From Croceicoccus sp. (lineage in GTDB: Bacteria > Pseudomonadota > Alphaproteobacteria > Sphingomonadales > Sphingomonadaceae), in assembly GCA_002694745.1 (NCBI GenBank), contig NZMY01000014.1, positions 1-64,000 on the forward strand: a stretch of 64,000 bases of DNA, read 5' to 3'. Position 1 is the stretch's first letter; each line of letters starts with the position of its first letter. This document shows positions 36,066-43,642 of this stretch, piece after piece. Position numbers and translations under genes: made by a program. The notes beneath the pieces were generated by a model. It was not told where the DNA came from. It saw only the letters and a program-made list of their open reading frames with translations, and did no database searches.

Positions 36066-37151
36066 TCAGCCTGTGGCGGCGGCTTCCCGGTTCTGGAACC
36101 GCTCGACAAAGCGCTTGCGGATCAGCTTGCGCGCGATGGGCGCGGGCGCGGTGACGACCGCCAGCACCCAGCCAGCCACGATGAGCCGCTTTTTCAGCGG
36201 ATCGAAATTGCGGCGAAAGATCGAGCCGATCGCGTCCATCCCCGCCGTGATCCGTCCGTCGCCCGGCAAGGGATGGTCCCTGGGCGCCATGCGCAGGCTG
36301 GCTGCGCGCAACTGCAGCAGGTGGCGGCTGCGGCGCAGGCTGTCGGGCCGCGGCGGTTCCACGCCGAGCGCGGTGCAGATATCTTCCGCGCTTTTCTGCC
36401 GCTTCATCGCTCGGGCCACTTCGCGGGTGAAATTACCGGGGCGTATGCCAAGGTTCGAATCGTTCGACCCATGCTGGCGGTAATGGACCAGCGGTTCGAC
36501 GATGGTGACGACATCGCCCATTAGCGGCGCCAGCGCTAGGCAGGTCGAATCGGTAACGACGTCATGCTCTTCCCCGATCGGAAAGAACCGTTCCAGAAAG
36601 CGGCGAGAGTAGGCGTTGGCCGATCCCGGCGGCGTCGGATATTCGGTGGCGCTGCGCGCCCATGCGGTGATCTGCGCGGGTTCGGGGCGAAATGCGAAAT
36701 TGGGAATGAGATCGCCGAACGGTCGGTCCTCGGCATCGATCAGTTGCATCTGGACCTGCACCTTGGTGACGGTGGGTCCCCATGCGGCGGCGACGGCCTT
36801 CGCAAAGCGCGGATCGAGCACGTCGTCGGCATCGAGGAACACGATGACCTCGCCGGTGGAATGCGCAAAGCCATTGTTGTTGGCGTCGCGCTGGCCGCCG
36901 TTCGGCTGGAATATGGGGGTGATGGAACCGGCAAAGCTTTCGATCACTTCGCGCGAATTGTCGGTCGATCCGTCATCGACCACGATCACCTCGACATCCG
37001 GCCAGTCGAGCGCAACCGCGCTTTCGATCGCGCGACCGAGGAAGCGGTCGTAATTATAGTTCGCGATCACGATGGAAAAGCGCATGGGAACGGCGTCATC
37101 GCGCGCGGCGGCGCCTGTCGTTTCGGGTTCTGGATGCACTGCAACGGACAT
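36066..37151 (-). CDS. Family 2 glycosyltransferase
   Basis: The 361-aa GT-A protein begins, after a variable 20-residue lead, with FSIVIANYNYDRFLGRAIES and EVIVVDDGSTDNSREVI. The metal-binding DxD is in VIVFLDADDVLDP. The C-terminal third ends in a hydrophobic, basic segment (LIVAGWVLAVVTAPAPIA) that may associate with the membrane. Donor and acceptor cannot be read from sequence. It lies 58 bp upstream of the C-methyltransferase on the same strand. I start at ATG 37151 (MSVAVHPE). Confidence 0.85.
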   Translation of the reverse strand: MSVAVHPEPETTGAAARDDAVPMRFSIVIANYNYDRFLGRAIESAVALDWPDVEVIVVDDGSTDNSREVIESFAGSITPIFQPNGGQRDANNNGFAHSTGEVIVFLDADDVLDPRFAKAVAAAWGPTVTKVQVQMQLIDAEDRPFGDLIPNFAFRPEPAQITAWARSATEYPTPPGSANAYSRRFLERFFPIGEEHDVVTDSTCLALAPLMGDVVTIVEPLVHYRQHGSNDSNLGIRPGNFTREVARAMKRQKSAEDICTALGVEPPRPDSLRRSRHLLQLRAASLRMAPRDHPLPGDGRITAGMDAIGSIFRRNFDPLKKRLIVAGWVLAVVTAPAPIARKLIRKRFVERFQNREAAATG

Positions 37152-37336
37152 TATGGTCGTAGGCCCCCCTTTGCGACCCGCTTGGCGATAATCGGCGCTG
37201 CCCTCAGCATGCTGCCCCCAGCATCCTGCCGGTATCATCCCTGTCGGACGGGGCCATTCAACCGGGCGCGACGCCCGATCTCAAGCTCCCATTCGATAGC
37301 TACCCCTAAGGGTCAGGCGCATTTGCCGATGGCGTT

Positions 37337-38218
37337 CTAAAGGTCGAGGATCCGCAACGGATCGGCCTTGCCGCGCAAGACATCGCCGAATGCGCGGATA
37401 TTTCCTTTCAGACGCCCGCGCCGGTCGATCGTGTCTTCGGGCCTGATGCTTTTCGCCAGATTCGCGGCGACATTCTTGGCCATCAGCGTCCAGCCATGCG
37501 CCGCGCCGATCGTGCCCTTGCGGCGCAGATAGACGATATTGGCAACCTGCGAATAGCCCAGCTTCAGCCCCGAGGTGCGCCCGCCGCGCGTACCCATGTG
37601 GATGCCGGTGATCGCACTGGTGCGCAGCATGTGGCCGCGGCGTGCGAGCTGTTCGGTGAAGTCGACATCCTCCTGCCAGCTGTAAAGCGGCAGGTTCTCG
37701 TCGAAGGACAGATCCTCGCACGCGCTCATCCGGAAGGCCATGTTGCAGCCATACAGCCAGCTGGTCCTCTCGTCCGGTTTGTCGGGACGCGGCGCGCCAT
37801 TCGGCCCCGCGTCGAGCATCGCCTCGGCTTCCTCATAGGTCAGCGCGCCGGTCTGCGCGCCGTCGGCGATCAGCCAGCCGGTGAGGCCGACGAGGTCGGG
37901 GTCGCCCTCGAACAATTGCTCAAGCCGCTGAAGGAAATCATGCGCGACGAGGAAATCGTCGTCGAAGAACACCACCGCGTCGGTCTGGCCGCGCAGCAGC
38001 GAGAGCGCGACATTGCGCTGGGCGCACAGGCCCTTCTTGGGCGAGACCACCGCCTGCTGCGGCGGCTGTGCCAGCCGGTCCAGCCCTGCGATATCCTCTG
38101 GCGCAGCGCCGACGACCACGATCCCGTCAGCCGGGCGGGTCTGGTGGCGAAAACGGTCGACCACCTTGCACAGCACGTCGGGCCGACCCGTGGTGGCGAT
38201 CGCGACATGGATACGCAT
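37337..38218 (-). CDS. Family 2 glycosyltransferase
   Basis: The 293-aa protein has IHVAIATTGRPDVLCKVVD at the start, the acceptor-loop QRNVALSLL, a DDD metal site in AVVFFDDDFLVAHDFL and the late acidic motif SWQEDVDFTEQL (ED catalytic base region). The architecture suits a GT2 that adds a sugar to a lipid-linked or nascent glycan. A longer open frame to 38491 has no coherent protein sequence before ATG 38218. It runs in the same direction as the next GT2 gene, 185 bp apart. Confidence 0.85.
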   Translation of the reverse strand: MRIHVAIATTGRPDVLCKVVDRFRHQTRPADGIVVVGAAPEDIAGLDRLAQPPQQAVVSPKKGLCAQRNVALSLLRGQTDAVVFFDDDFLVAHDFLQRLEQLFEGDPDLVGLTGWLIADGAQTGALTYEEAEAMLDAGPNGAPRPDKPDERTSWLYGCNMAFRMSACEDLSFDENLPLYSWQEDVDFTEQLARRGHMLRTSAITGIHMGTRGGRTSGLKLGYSQVANIVYLRRKGTIGAAHGWTLMAKNVAANLAKSIRPEDTIDRRGRLKGNIRAFGDVLRGKADPLRILDL

Positions 38219-38574
38219 GGCTACACTACTCCGCTTGTCCGCATTACGGCCCCGGGCACGCGTTCGCCCGTCCGCAATGGCTGTCGCGCCATCCCTAGGC
38301 GAGGTGCGAATGCACCGCCATGGATAACACGGTCGAGCCTCCAAAGGGTTAAGCACAAGGTTAAGCGCCGCCAATTGGGGGCGACCAGCGCGCGGTGGTT
38401 GGTCCACCGGAGGGCGCAGAAGCAGGCCGAACGTGGGACCGGCGGGGGCAATTTCCCCTATCTCCTTCGGATGAGCCGGGTTGGATGGCACAAATCCCCC
38501 GATGGGCAGTTTCTCGCGCCGGAAGCGGGTGATACATTGCCCCGCGATGCCGACACAAGCGGCGGCAGCACAGG
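38219..38574. other. Divergent intergenic region between two glycosyltransferase genes (356 bp)
   Basis: No gene is supported. It should carry back-to-back promoters for the 37337 and 38575 genes. A direct repeat GGTTAAGC-ACAA-GGTTAAGC lies at 38347-38366, a 12-bp (about one helical turn) phasing that would suit a dimeric regulator. I see no clear -10/-35 pairs. Confidence 0.4.
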
Positions 38575-39651
38575 GTGACGCGATTGCTAGACGAAGAATT
38601 CCTTGGCGCGATCGACAGGGCCAGCGAGGATCATGACATCATTGCGGCTTGCGTGTGCCGGAACGAGATTGACCGGCTGCAATCCTGGCTTGCGCATTAT
38701 CGCGCAATCGGGGTGGGCTGCTTTGCCGTCATCGACAACGGGTCGGACGACGGGACCCATGAATATCTCGCCGCGCAGCCCGATGTCATCCTGACGCGCA
38801 CCACCGCCAGCTTTGCCGCGGCCAATTGCGGCATGGACTGGATCAACGCGGTGCGCGCGCGGATCAGCCGGCGGATCTGGCTGCTCTATACCGATGCGGA
38901 CGAGCAGATCGTCTATCGCGGCTGGCCCGAACGCCCGCTGGCCGACCTCTGCCGCGAGGCGGAGAGCGAGGGCGCCAACACGATCTTTGCCTTCATGCTC
39001 GACATGTATCCCGACGGGCCGGTCGAATCGGGCCAGCCCGAGGAAGGCCGCGACCTGACCGAGATCGCGCCCCTGTTCGACAGCGAATATCACTTCCGCC
39101 TGCGTCCGGTGAAGCCGTGGCGCCATCCCGACGGCTGGGTCGAGGTGGTCGGCGGCCCGCGGGTGCGGCTGATGTCCAGCCTGCAGCGCGAGGCGAAGAG
39201 CAGCTGGCGCACATATTGGCTGCGCGGGCAGAGCGACCGGGTGCTGCCGCGCGTGCCGCGCCGTTTCCTGCCGCTGGCGCTGCGTGCGCTGCCGACGCAG
39301 ATGCCGGTGCTGGCGAAATATCCCCTGGTCCGCACGCAGACGCCCGTCCATTACGCGCACAACCATGTCGTGTTCGGCGGCAATGTGTTTCGCGAAAGCG
39401 CCGTACTGCTGCACTTCAAGTTCCTCGCCGATTTCGCCGCCCGCGTGCACCGCGAGGTGGAGCGCGGCGAGCATTACAACGGCGGGGCGGAATATGTGCT
39501 CTATGCCGACATGATCCGCCGCAACAAGGGCATGGATCTGCGCTATCCGGGCAGCGTCCAGTTCAGGGGCGCCGATCAGCTGATCGAGATGGGGCTGATC
39601 CGCGACCTGACCGATTTCGGTGAATATCCGATTCCCGCCAATGCCGCCTGA
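38575..39651 (+). CDS. Glycosyltransferase family 2 protein (Glyco_tranf_2_4-like)
   Basis: The 358-aa protein starts at GTG. It carries HDIIAACVCRNEIDRLQSWL and FAVIDNGSDDGTHEYLAA, the pattern of the GT2_4/GT92-like group. A metal site follows in WLLYTDADEQIVY, and there is a His-rich YAHNHVVFGGNVF acceptor segment. It is probably a cytosolic glycosyltransferase of a surface glycan. It is divergent from the preceding GT gene and 192 bp upstream of galE on the same strand. Confidence 0.8.
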   Translation: MTRLLDEEFLGAIDRASEDHDIIAACVCRNEIDRLQSWLAHYRAIGVGCFAVIDNGSDDGTHEYLAAQPDVILTRTTASFAAANCGMDWINAVRARISRRIWLLYTDADEQIVYRGWPERPLADLCREAESEGANTIFAFMLDMYPDGPVESGQPEEGRDLTEIAPLFDSEYHFRLRPVKPWRHPDGWVEVVGGPRVRLMSSLQREAKSSWRTYWLRGQSDRVLPRVPRRFLPLALRALPTQMPVLAKYPLVRTQTPVHYAHNHVVFGGNVFRESAVLLHFKFLADFAARVHREVERGEHYNGGAEYVLYADMIRRNKGMDLRYPGSVQFRGADQLIEMGLIRDLTDFGEYPIPANAA

Positions 39652-39711
39652 CGCCTGCCCGATAACTGGCCCGCCCCGCAACCGACTCTCCCGATAACTG
39701 ACTCGTGCGGA

Positions 39712-39736
39712 GTAACCCCGTTTCATGCGGGGATTA
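39712..39736. promoter_or_regulatory. Hairpin in the galE upstream region, flanked by CCGATAAC motifs
   Basis: GTAACCCCG and CGGGGATTAC form an imperfect stem around TTTCATG. The motif CCGATAACTG occurs twice upstream (39659-39668 and 39691-39700) and again inverted as GTTATCGG at 39771-39778. The cluster could be operator sites for galE, but this is not established. Confidence 0.4.
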
Positions 39737-39843
39737 CGCCAAAGATCGTTCATCAACGACGTAACGCGATGTTATCGGATACCGGGTTAGGTCGCAGAGC
39801 CTGAAGCGCCCGGATCCGCAGATCCGCCATTGAAAGACACGCT

Positions 39844-40869
39844 ATGAAGACGCCCTTCCCTGTCCTCGTCACCGGCGGTGCCGGCTATATCGGCAGCCAT
39901 GCGGTGCTGGCGCTGGTCGATCGCGGCTGGCCGGTGGTGGTGCTCGACGATTTGTCGACGGGGTTCCGCTGGGCGGTGCCGGACGGCGTGCCGTTCTATG
40001 AAGGCGACGTGGCCGACGGCGATCTGGTCAAGCGCATCTTCGAAGAGCAGGGCATCGGCGCGATCATGCATTTCGCCGGATCGATCATCGTGCCCGAATC
40101 GGTCGAGAATCCGCTGAAATATTACGACAACAACACGGGCAAGAGCCGCGCGCTGATCCAGTCGGCGGTCGAGGCGGGGATCCCGCATTTCATCTTCTCG
40201 TCCACCGCCAGCGTCTATGGCGAGGCGGAGGCGAAGCCGCTGGCCGAGGACGATCCGATCCAGCCGTTCAATCCCTATGCAATGTCCAAGGCGATGACCG
40301 AGCGGGTGCTGGCCGACACGGCCTGGGCGCATGAGATGAACTATTGCGTGCTGCGCTATTTCAACGTCGCGGGCGCCGATCCGCAGGCGCGCAGCGGGCA
40401 GTCGGGCGTGGGTTCGACCCATCTGATCAAGGTCGCGCTTGAGGCCGCGCTGGGCAAGCGCAGCGAGGTCGCGGTGTTCGGGCTGGACTATCCGACCCGC
40501 GATGGCACCGGCATCCGCGACTATATCCATGTCAGCGATCTGGCTGCCGCGCATGTCCATGCGCTGGAAGCGCTGATTGCCGAGCCTGCGCGCAATCTGA
40601 CGATGAATGTCGGCTATGCGAAGGGATTCTCGGTGCTGGAGGTGCTGGATGCTGTCGACCGCGTGGTGGGCAAGCCAGTGCCGCGCCGCATGGAAGGGCG
40701 GCGCGCAGGCGACGTGCCCGCGCTGCTGGCGGACAACACGAGGCTGCTGGCCACCACGCCGTGGAAGCCCGAGAACGACGATCTGGAACAGATCATCGCC
40801 GATGCGCTGCGCTGGGAGACCAAGCTGCAGGCGATGCGGCAGGCCGAAGGGACGCGCGAAAACGCCTGA
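39844..40869 (+). CDS. galE: UDP-glucose 4-epimerase
   Basis: The 341-aa SDR interconverts UDP-glucose and UDP-galactose. The NAD motif is VLVTGGAGYIGSHAVLAL. The active site has SSTASVYGEAEAKPL and YAMSKAMTERVL. YFNVAGADPQARSGQ, IRDYIHVSDLAAAHVHAL and NVGYAKGFSVLEV are GalE signatures. It would provide galactose units, which fits the mutase-like flavoprotein in the same locus. There is no strong terminator before rpmJ. Confidence 0.94.
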   Translation: MKTPFPVLVTGGAGYIGSHAVLALVDRGWPVVVLDDLSTGFRWAVPDGVPFYEGDVADGDLVKRIFEEQGIGAIMHFAGSIIVPESVENPLKYYDNNTGKSRALIQSAVEAGIPHFIFSSTASVYGEAEAKPLAEDDPIQPFNPYAMSKAMTERVLADTAWAHEMNYCVLRYFNVAGADPQARSGQSGVGSTHLIKVALEAALGKRSEVAVFGLDYPTRDGTGIRDYIHVSDLAAAHVHALEALIAEPARNLTMNVGYAKGFSVLEVLDAVDRVVGKPVPRRMEGRRAGDVPALLADNTRLLATTPWKPENDDLEQIIADALRWETKLQAMRQAEGTRENA

Positions 40870-41014
40870 TTCGCCCTGCGGGCGGGGGCGCTTACCGCTT
40901 TCATCGCTTGACTCGGCAGGCCGCCGCCCGTAACGGGCCAGCCTTGATTTTCGCCCGCCCGCGCCCATTTCGCGCAGCTGGCGGGGCATTCACGCATTAC
41001 ACCGGATAGAAACA

Positions 41015-41140
41015 ATGAAGATTCGCAACAGCCTCAAGTCGCTGAAGAACCGTCATCGCGACAATCGCGTGATCCGTCGTCGCGGCCGCGCCTATGTGAT
41101 CAACAAGACGGTGCGCAAGTTCAAAGCCCGCCAAGGCTGA
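41015..41140 (+). CDS. rpmJ: 50S ribosomal protein L36, zinc-free type
   Basis: The 41-aa open frame reads [20 protein letters not shown] and ends VRKFKARQG. This is the alternative L36 (YkgO-like) that lacks the CxxC/CxxxxH zinc ligands. In alphaproteobacteria this form is often the only L36. It is part of the large ribosomal subunit near the peptidyl-transferase region. A weak purine stretch (GATAGAAACA) precedes the ATG. A structured intergenic region follows. Confidence 0.93.
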   Translation: MKIRNSLKSLKNRHRDNRVIRRRGRAYVINKTVRKFKARQG

Positions 41141-41152
41141 TCGGCAGGCCGT

Positions 41153-41269
41153 CATTCCGCTCGGCAGGGCTGCGAACGGCCGTCTGCTGCGCTTCCGGTG
41201 CTCACGACCAGTAGGTCGCTGCGCGCCGGTTCTCGCAGCCAGCCATTCTCGCTCCAGCCGAACGAAATG
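41153..41269. repeat. 117-bp nested imperfect palindrome after rpmJ
   Basis: Outer arms CATTCCGCTCGGC (41153-41165) and GCCGAACGAAATG (41257-41269) pair with two mismatches. An inner 8-bp stem GGCTGCGA/TCGCAGCC (41168-41175 with 41233-41240) and a central CGACC-AGTA-GGTCG hairpin (41205-41218) are nested inside. It could be a dispersed repeat element or a structured RNA. Confidence 0.65.
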
Positions 41270-41272
41270 CCG

Positions 41273-41294
41273 ACCTACCGCCGCGTAGGTTTTT
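41273..41294 (+). terminator. Hairpin with T-run immediately before the HAD gene
   Basis: ACCTAC-CGCCGC-GTAGGT followed by TTTT forms a short intrinsic terminator ending 8 nt before the HAD ATG. CGACCTAC (41271-41278) is also complementary to GTAGGTCG (41211-41218) in the preceding palindrome, so alternative pairing could disrupt it. Confidence 0.6.
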
Positions 41295-41301
41295 CGCGCT
41301 G

Positions 41302-41922
41302 ATGAACCAGACACCCGTCCGTAACGTCGTTTTTGACGTTGGGCGGGTTCTGTTTCGTTGGGACATGGCGTGCCTGTTCCGGCAGATGGTGGCGGGCGAG
41401 GACGAGCTGGATTTCGTGCTGGGCCACGTCGTCACCGAAGAATGGCATTTCGAGCATGATGCCGGACGCGATCTTGGCGAGATGGTGGCCGAGCGCAAGG
41501 CGCTGTTTCCAGCCCACGCCGCCGTCATCGACGCCTATGCCACCCGTTTCCTGGAGACGATCCCCGGCCCCGTTCCCGGCTCCATCGAGCTGGTCGAGCA
41601 ACTGGACGCAGCGGGGGTGCCGCTATTCGCGATCACCAATTTCGCCGACGAATTCTGGGACGATTTCCGCCCGCGGCATGCCGTGTTCGACCGTTTCCGC
41701 GACATCGTCGTGTCGGGCAAGGAAAGGCTTGCGAAACCCGCGCCCGAGATCTTTCAGCTGGCTGCGCGCCGGTTCGGCATCGACCCCGAAGCCAGCCTGT
41801 TCATCGACGATAACGAGGCCAATGTCGCGGCGGCGACGCGGCTTGGCTGGCAGGTCCATCATTTCCGCGACGCCCCCGCGCTGCAGGCCGATCTGGCGCG
41901 GCGGGGATTGATCGCGGCCTGA
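41302..41922 (+). CDS. HAD-superfamily hydrolase (subfamily IA, YihX-like)
   Basis: The 206-aa HAD fold has motif I VVFDVGRVLFRWD with nucleophile Asp12. Here the second Asp of the usual DxD is Gly, as in several YihX-like members. Motif II is AITNFADEF, motif III has Lys in RLAKPAPEIFQLA, and motif IV is LFIDDNEANVAAA. Substrates of such enzymes are small phosphometabolites; the YihX group includes alpha-glucose-1-phosphatases, which would relate to the sugar locus, but this is speculative. There is no visible ribosome site, and a terminator hairpin ends 8 nt before the ATG. Confidence 0.82.
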   Translation: MNQTPVRNVVFDVGRVLFRWDMACLFRQMVAGEDELDFVLGHVVTEEWHFEHDAGRDLGEMVAERKALFPAHAAVIDAYATRFLETIPGPVPGSIELVEQLDAAGVPLFAITNFADEFWDDFRPRHAVFDRFRDIVVSGKERLAKPAPEIFQLAARRFGIDPEASLFIDDNEANVAAATRLGWQVHHFRDAPALQADLARRGLIAA

Positions 41923-41962
41923 TCTTTCCCGCCCTCTTTTCCCGCGCTAGACCCCCCTGCGC

Positions 41963-42523
41963 ATGACCCGTTTCACCGTCAACGACCGGCCGGTCCAGTT
42001 CCTGATGGATCCCGACACGCCCCTGCTGTGGGCGCTGCGCGACGCGGCCAATCTGACGGGCACCAAATATGGCTGCGGCACCGGCGATTGCGGGGCCTGC
42101 ACCGTCATCATCGACGGTGAGGCGATCCGGTCCTGCCTCGTCACCATTACCGAGGTGGAGGGGCGTTTCGTCACCACCATCGAATCGCTGTCGGGCGATC
42201 GTTCGCACCCGCTGCAACAGGCGATGGTGGCCGAGGGCGCGATCCAGTGCGGGTTCTGCACCCCCGGCGTCGTCATGGCGGGCGCGGCGCTGCTCAATCG
42301 CAATCCGCGCGCGGGTCGCGAGGAAATCGCGCAGGCGGTGCGCAACCTCTGCCCATGCGGCGCCGGACCGCGCATCATCCGCGCCATCGAACGCGCGGGC
42401 CGCGCCATGCGGCGGCGCGAGAATCTTGAAACGCTGCCCGCGCCCGGCATCGATCCCGCCGAAGCGGCCGAGATCGTCCCGGCCATCAGCGCGGCACCCC
42501 AAGAGCAGGAGAGCGAGCCATGA
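41963..42523 (+). CDS. (2Fe-2S)-binding subunit of a xanthine-dehydrogenase-family oxidoreductase (orphan)
   Basis: The 186-aa protein has the two-cluster layout of small subunits such as IorA and CoxS. The plant-ferredoxin-type cluster has Cys38, 43, 46 and 58 (GCGTGDCGACTV). The second cluster has Cys96 and 99 (QCGFCTPG) and 130 and 132 (LCPCG). A 30-residue tail is extra. It should pass electrons from a molybdenum hydroxylase, yet no molybdopterin subunit is adjacent in the window. Its stop overlaps the next gene as ATGA. Confidence 0.88.
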   Translation: MTRFTVNDRPVQFLMDPDTPLLWALRDAANLTGTKYGCGTGDCGACTVIIDGEAIRSCLVTITEVEGRFVTTIESLSGDRSHPLQQAMVAEGAIQCGFCTPGVVMAGAALLNRNPRAGREEIAQAVRNLCPCGAGPRIIRAIERAGRAMRRRENLETLPAPGIDPAEAAEIVPAISAAPQEQESEP

Positions 42524-42864
42524 AGGCGACCATCTGGCACAATCCGAAATGCGGCACATCGCGCAAGACGCTGGCAATCCTTGAGGAAACGCCCGGCGTC
42601 GAGGTCGAGGTGATCGAATATCTGAAGAATCCGCCCGCCGCGGAAAAGCTGGCGCAGCTGTACGCCGATGCGGGGATCACGCCGCAGCAGGGGCTGCGAC
42701 TGCGCGGCACCGATGCGGAAGAACGCGGCCTGCCGCAGGCGGATGACGCGGCGGTTCTGGCCGCGATGGCGGCAGAGCCGATCCTGATCGAACGCCCGCT
42801 GGTCGAGACCGAAAACGGCGTGCGGCTGTGCCGACCGCAGGAGAAGGTGCAGGAAATTCTTTGA
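42520..42864 (+). CDS. ArsC-family (glutaredoxin-dependent) reductase
   Basis: The 114-aa protein starts IWHNPKCGTSRKTLAIL, with the catalytic Cys in NPKCGTSR. The three arginines expected in arsenate reductases are visible in LRLRGTDAEE, LIERPLVETENG and VRLCRPQEKV. It may be a true glutaredoxin-coupled arsenate reductase or a YffB/Spx-like relative; no ars operon genes are nearby. It is translationally coupled to the [2Fe-2S] subunit. A terminator follows at 42895-42920. Confidence 0.82.
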   Translation: MKATIWHNPKCGTSRKTLAILEETPGVEVEVIEYLKNPPAAEKLAQLYADAGITPQQGLRLRGTDAEERGLPQADDAAVLAAMAAEPILIERPLVETENGVRLCRPQEKVQEIL

Positions 42865-42894
42865 TTTGCGGAACGCATGCCCCATCTGGGGCTT

Positions 42895-42920
42895 GTCACG
42901 ACATCGCCCGTGACGTTTTT
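42895..42920 (+). terminator. Intrinsic terminator after the ArsC-family gene
   Basis: GTCACG-ACATCGCC-CGTGAC is followed by GTTTTT. The 6-bp stem is short but the T-run is good. A second small hairpin GCCCC-ATCT-GGGGC precedes it. Confidence 0.6.
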
Positions 42921-43004
42921 ACGGGCGCGAACTTGCAATAGGGTCCCGCATTTGCCACGCAGCATGCAGGACGGACAATCAGCCTCGCGAGGGCACAGCA
43001 TTTC

Positions 43005-43631
43005 ATGAATGGTACCGAATTGGCGGAGAGGTCCGCGGTTTCCCGCGCGAAACGGCGGATCGGGCACAAGCTCGGACCGTGGGCCGTGTTCTTCAAGGGC
43101 TTTGTCCAGCACCCGGTGATGGTCGGTTCGATCATCCCCTCGTCGCGCTTCACGATCAATCGCATGCTGGCGCGGACCGACTGGGACCGCTGCAAGCTGT
43201 TCGTCGAATATGGCCCCGGCGTCGGCACGTTCTGCCAGCCGGTGCTGGACCGCTTGCGGCCCGACGGATCGCTGATCGTGATCGACACCAACCCGCTCTA
43301 TATCGACTATCTCAACCGCACGATCCACGATCCGCGCTTCACCGCGGTGCTGGGTTCGGCCGCGGATGTCGAGAAGATCGTGAAGGAGCGCGGGCATGAC
43401 GGCGCGGATTATGTGCTGTCGGGCCTGCCGTTTTCGACCCTGCCCGACGGGGTGGGTCCGGCGATCGTCGATGCGACGCACCGCGTGCTGAACACCGGCG
43501 GCGCGTTTCTGGTCTATCAGTTCTCGGCCGCGGCGCGCGATTTCATGGCGAAGCGGTTCGATCGGATCGATTCGGATTTCGAACCGCTCAACGTGCTGCC
43601 CTGCCGCCTGTTCTGGGGCCACAAGGACTAA
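43005..43631 (+). CDS. Class I SAM methyltransferase, PmtA-like (phospholipid N-methyltransferase family)
   Basis: The 208-aa protein begins with a basic amphipathic stretch, then FFKGFVQHPVMVGSIIPSSR, which matches the membrane-binding N-terminus of Rhodobacter/Agrobacterium-type PmtA proteins. The SAM motif is FVEYGPGVGTFCQPVL, with the acceptor motif LSGLPFSTLPDGV. PmtA methylates phosphatidylethanolamine toward phosphatidylcholine at the inner membrane. A role in rRNA methylation (KsgA-like fold) is less likely. It is convergent with the downstream membrane protein gene. Confidence 0.75.
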   Translation: MNGTELAERSAVSRAKRRIGHKLGPWAVFFKGFVQHPVMVGSIIPSSRFTINRMLARTDWDRCKLFVEYGPGVGTFCQPVLDRLRPDGSLIVIDTNPLYIDYLNRTIHDPRFTAVLGSAADVEKIVKERGHDGADYVLSGLPFSTLPDGVGPAIVDATHRVLNTGGAFLVYQFSAAARDFMAKRFDRIDSDFEPLNVLPCRLFWGHKD

Positions 43632-43642
43632 GCGCCTGGCGT

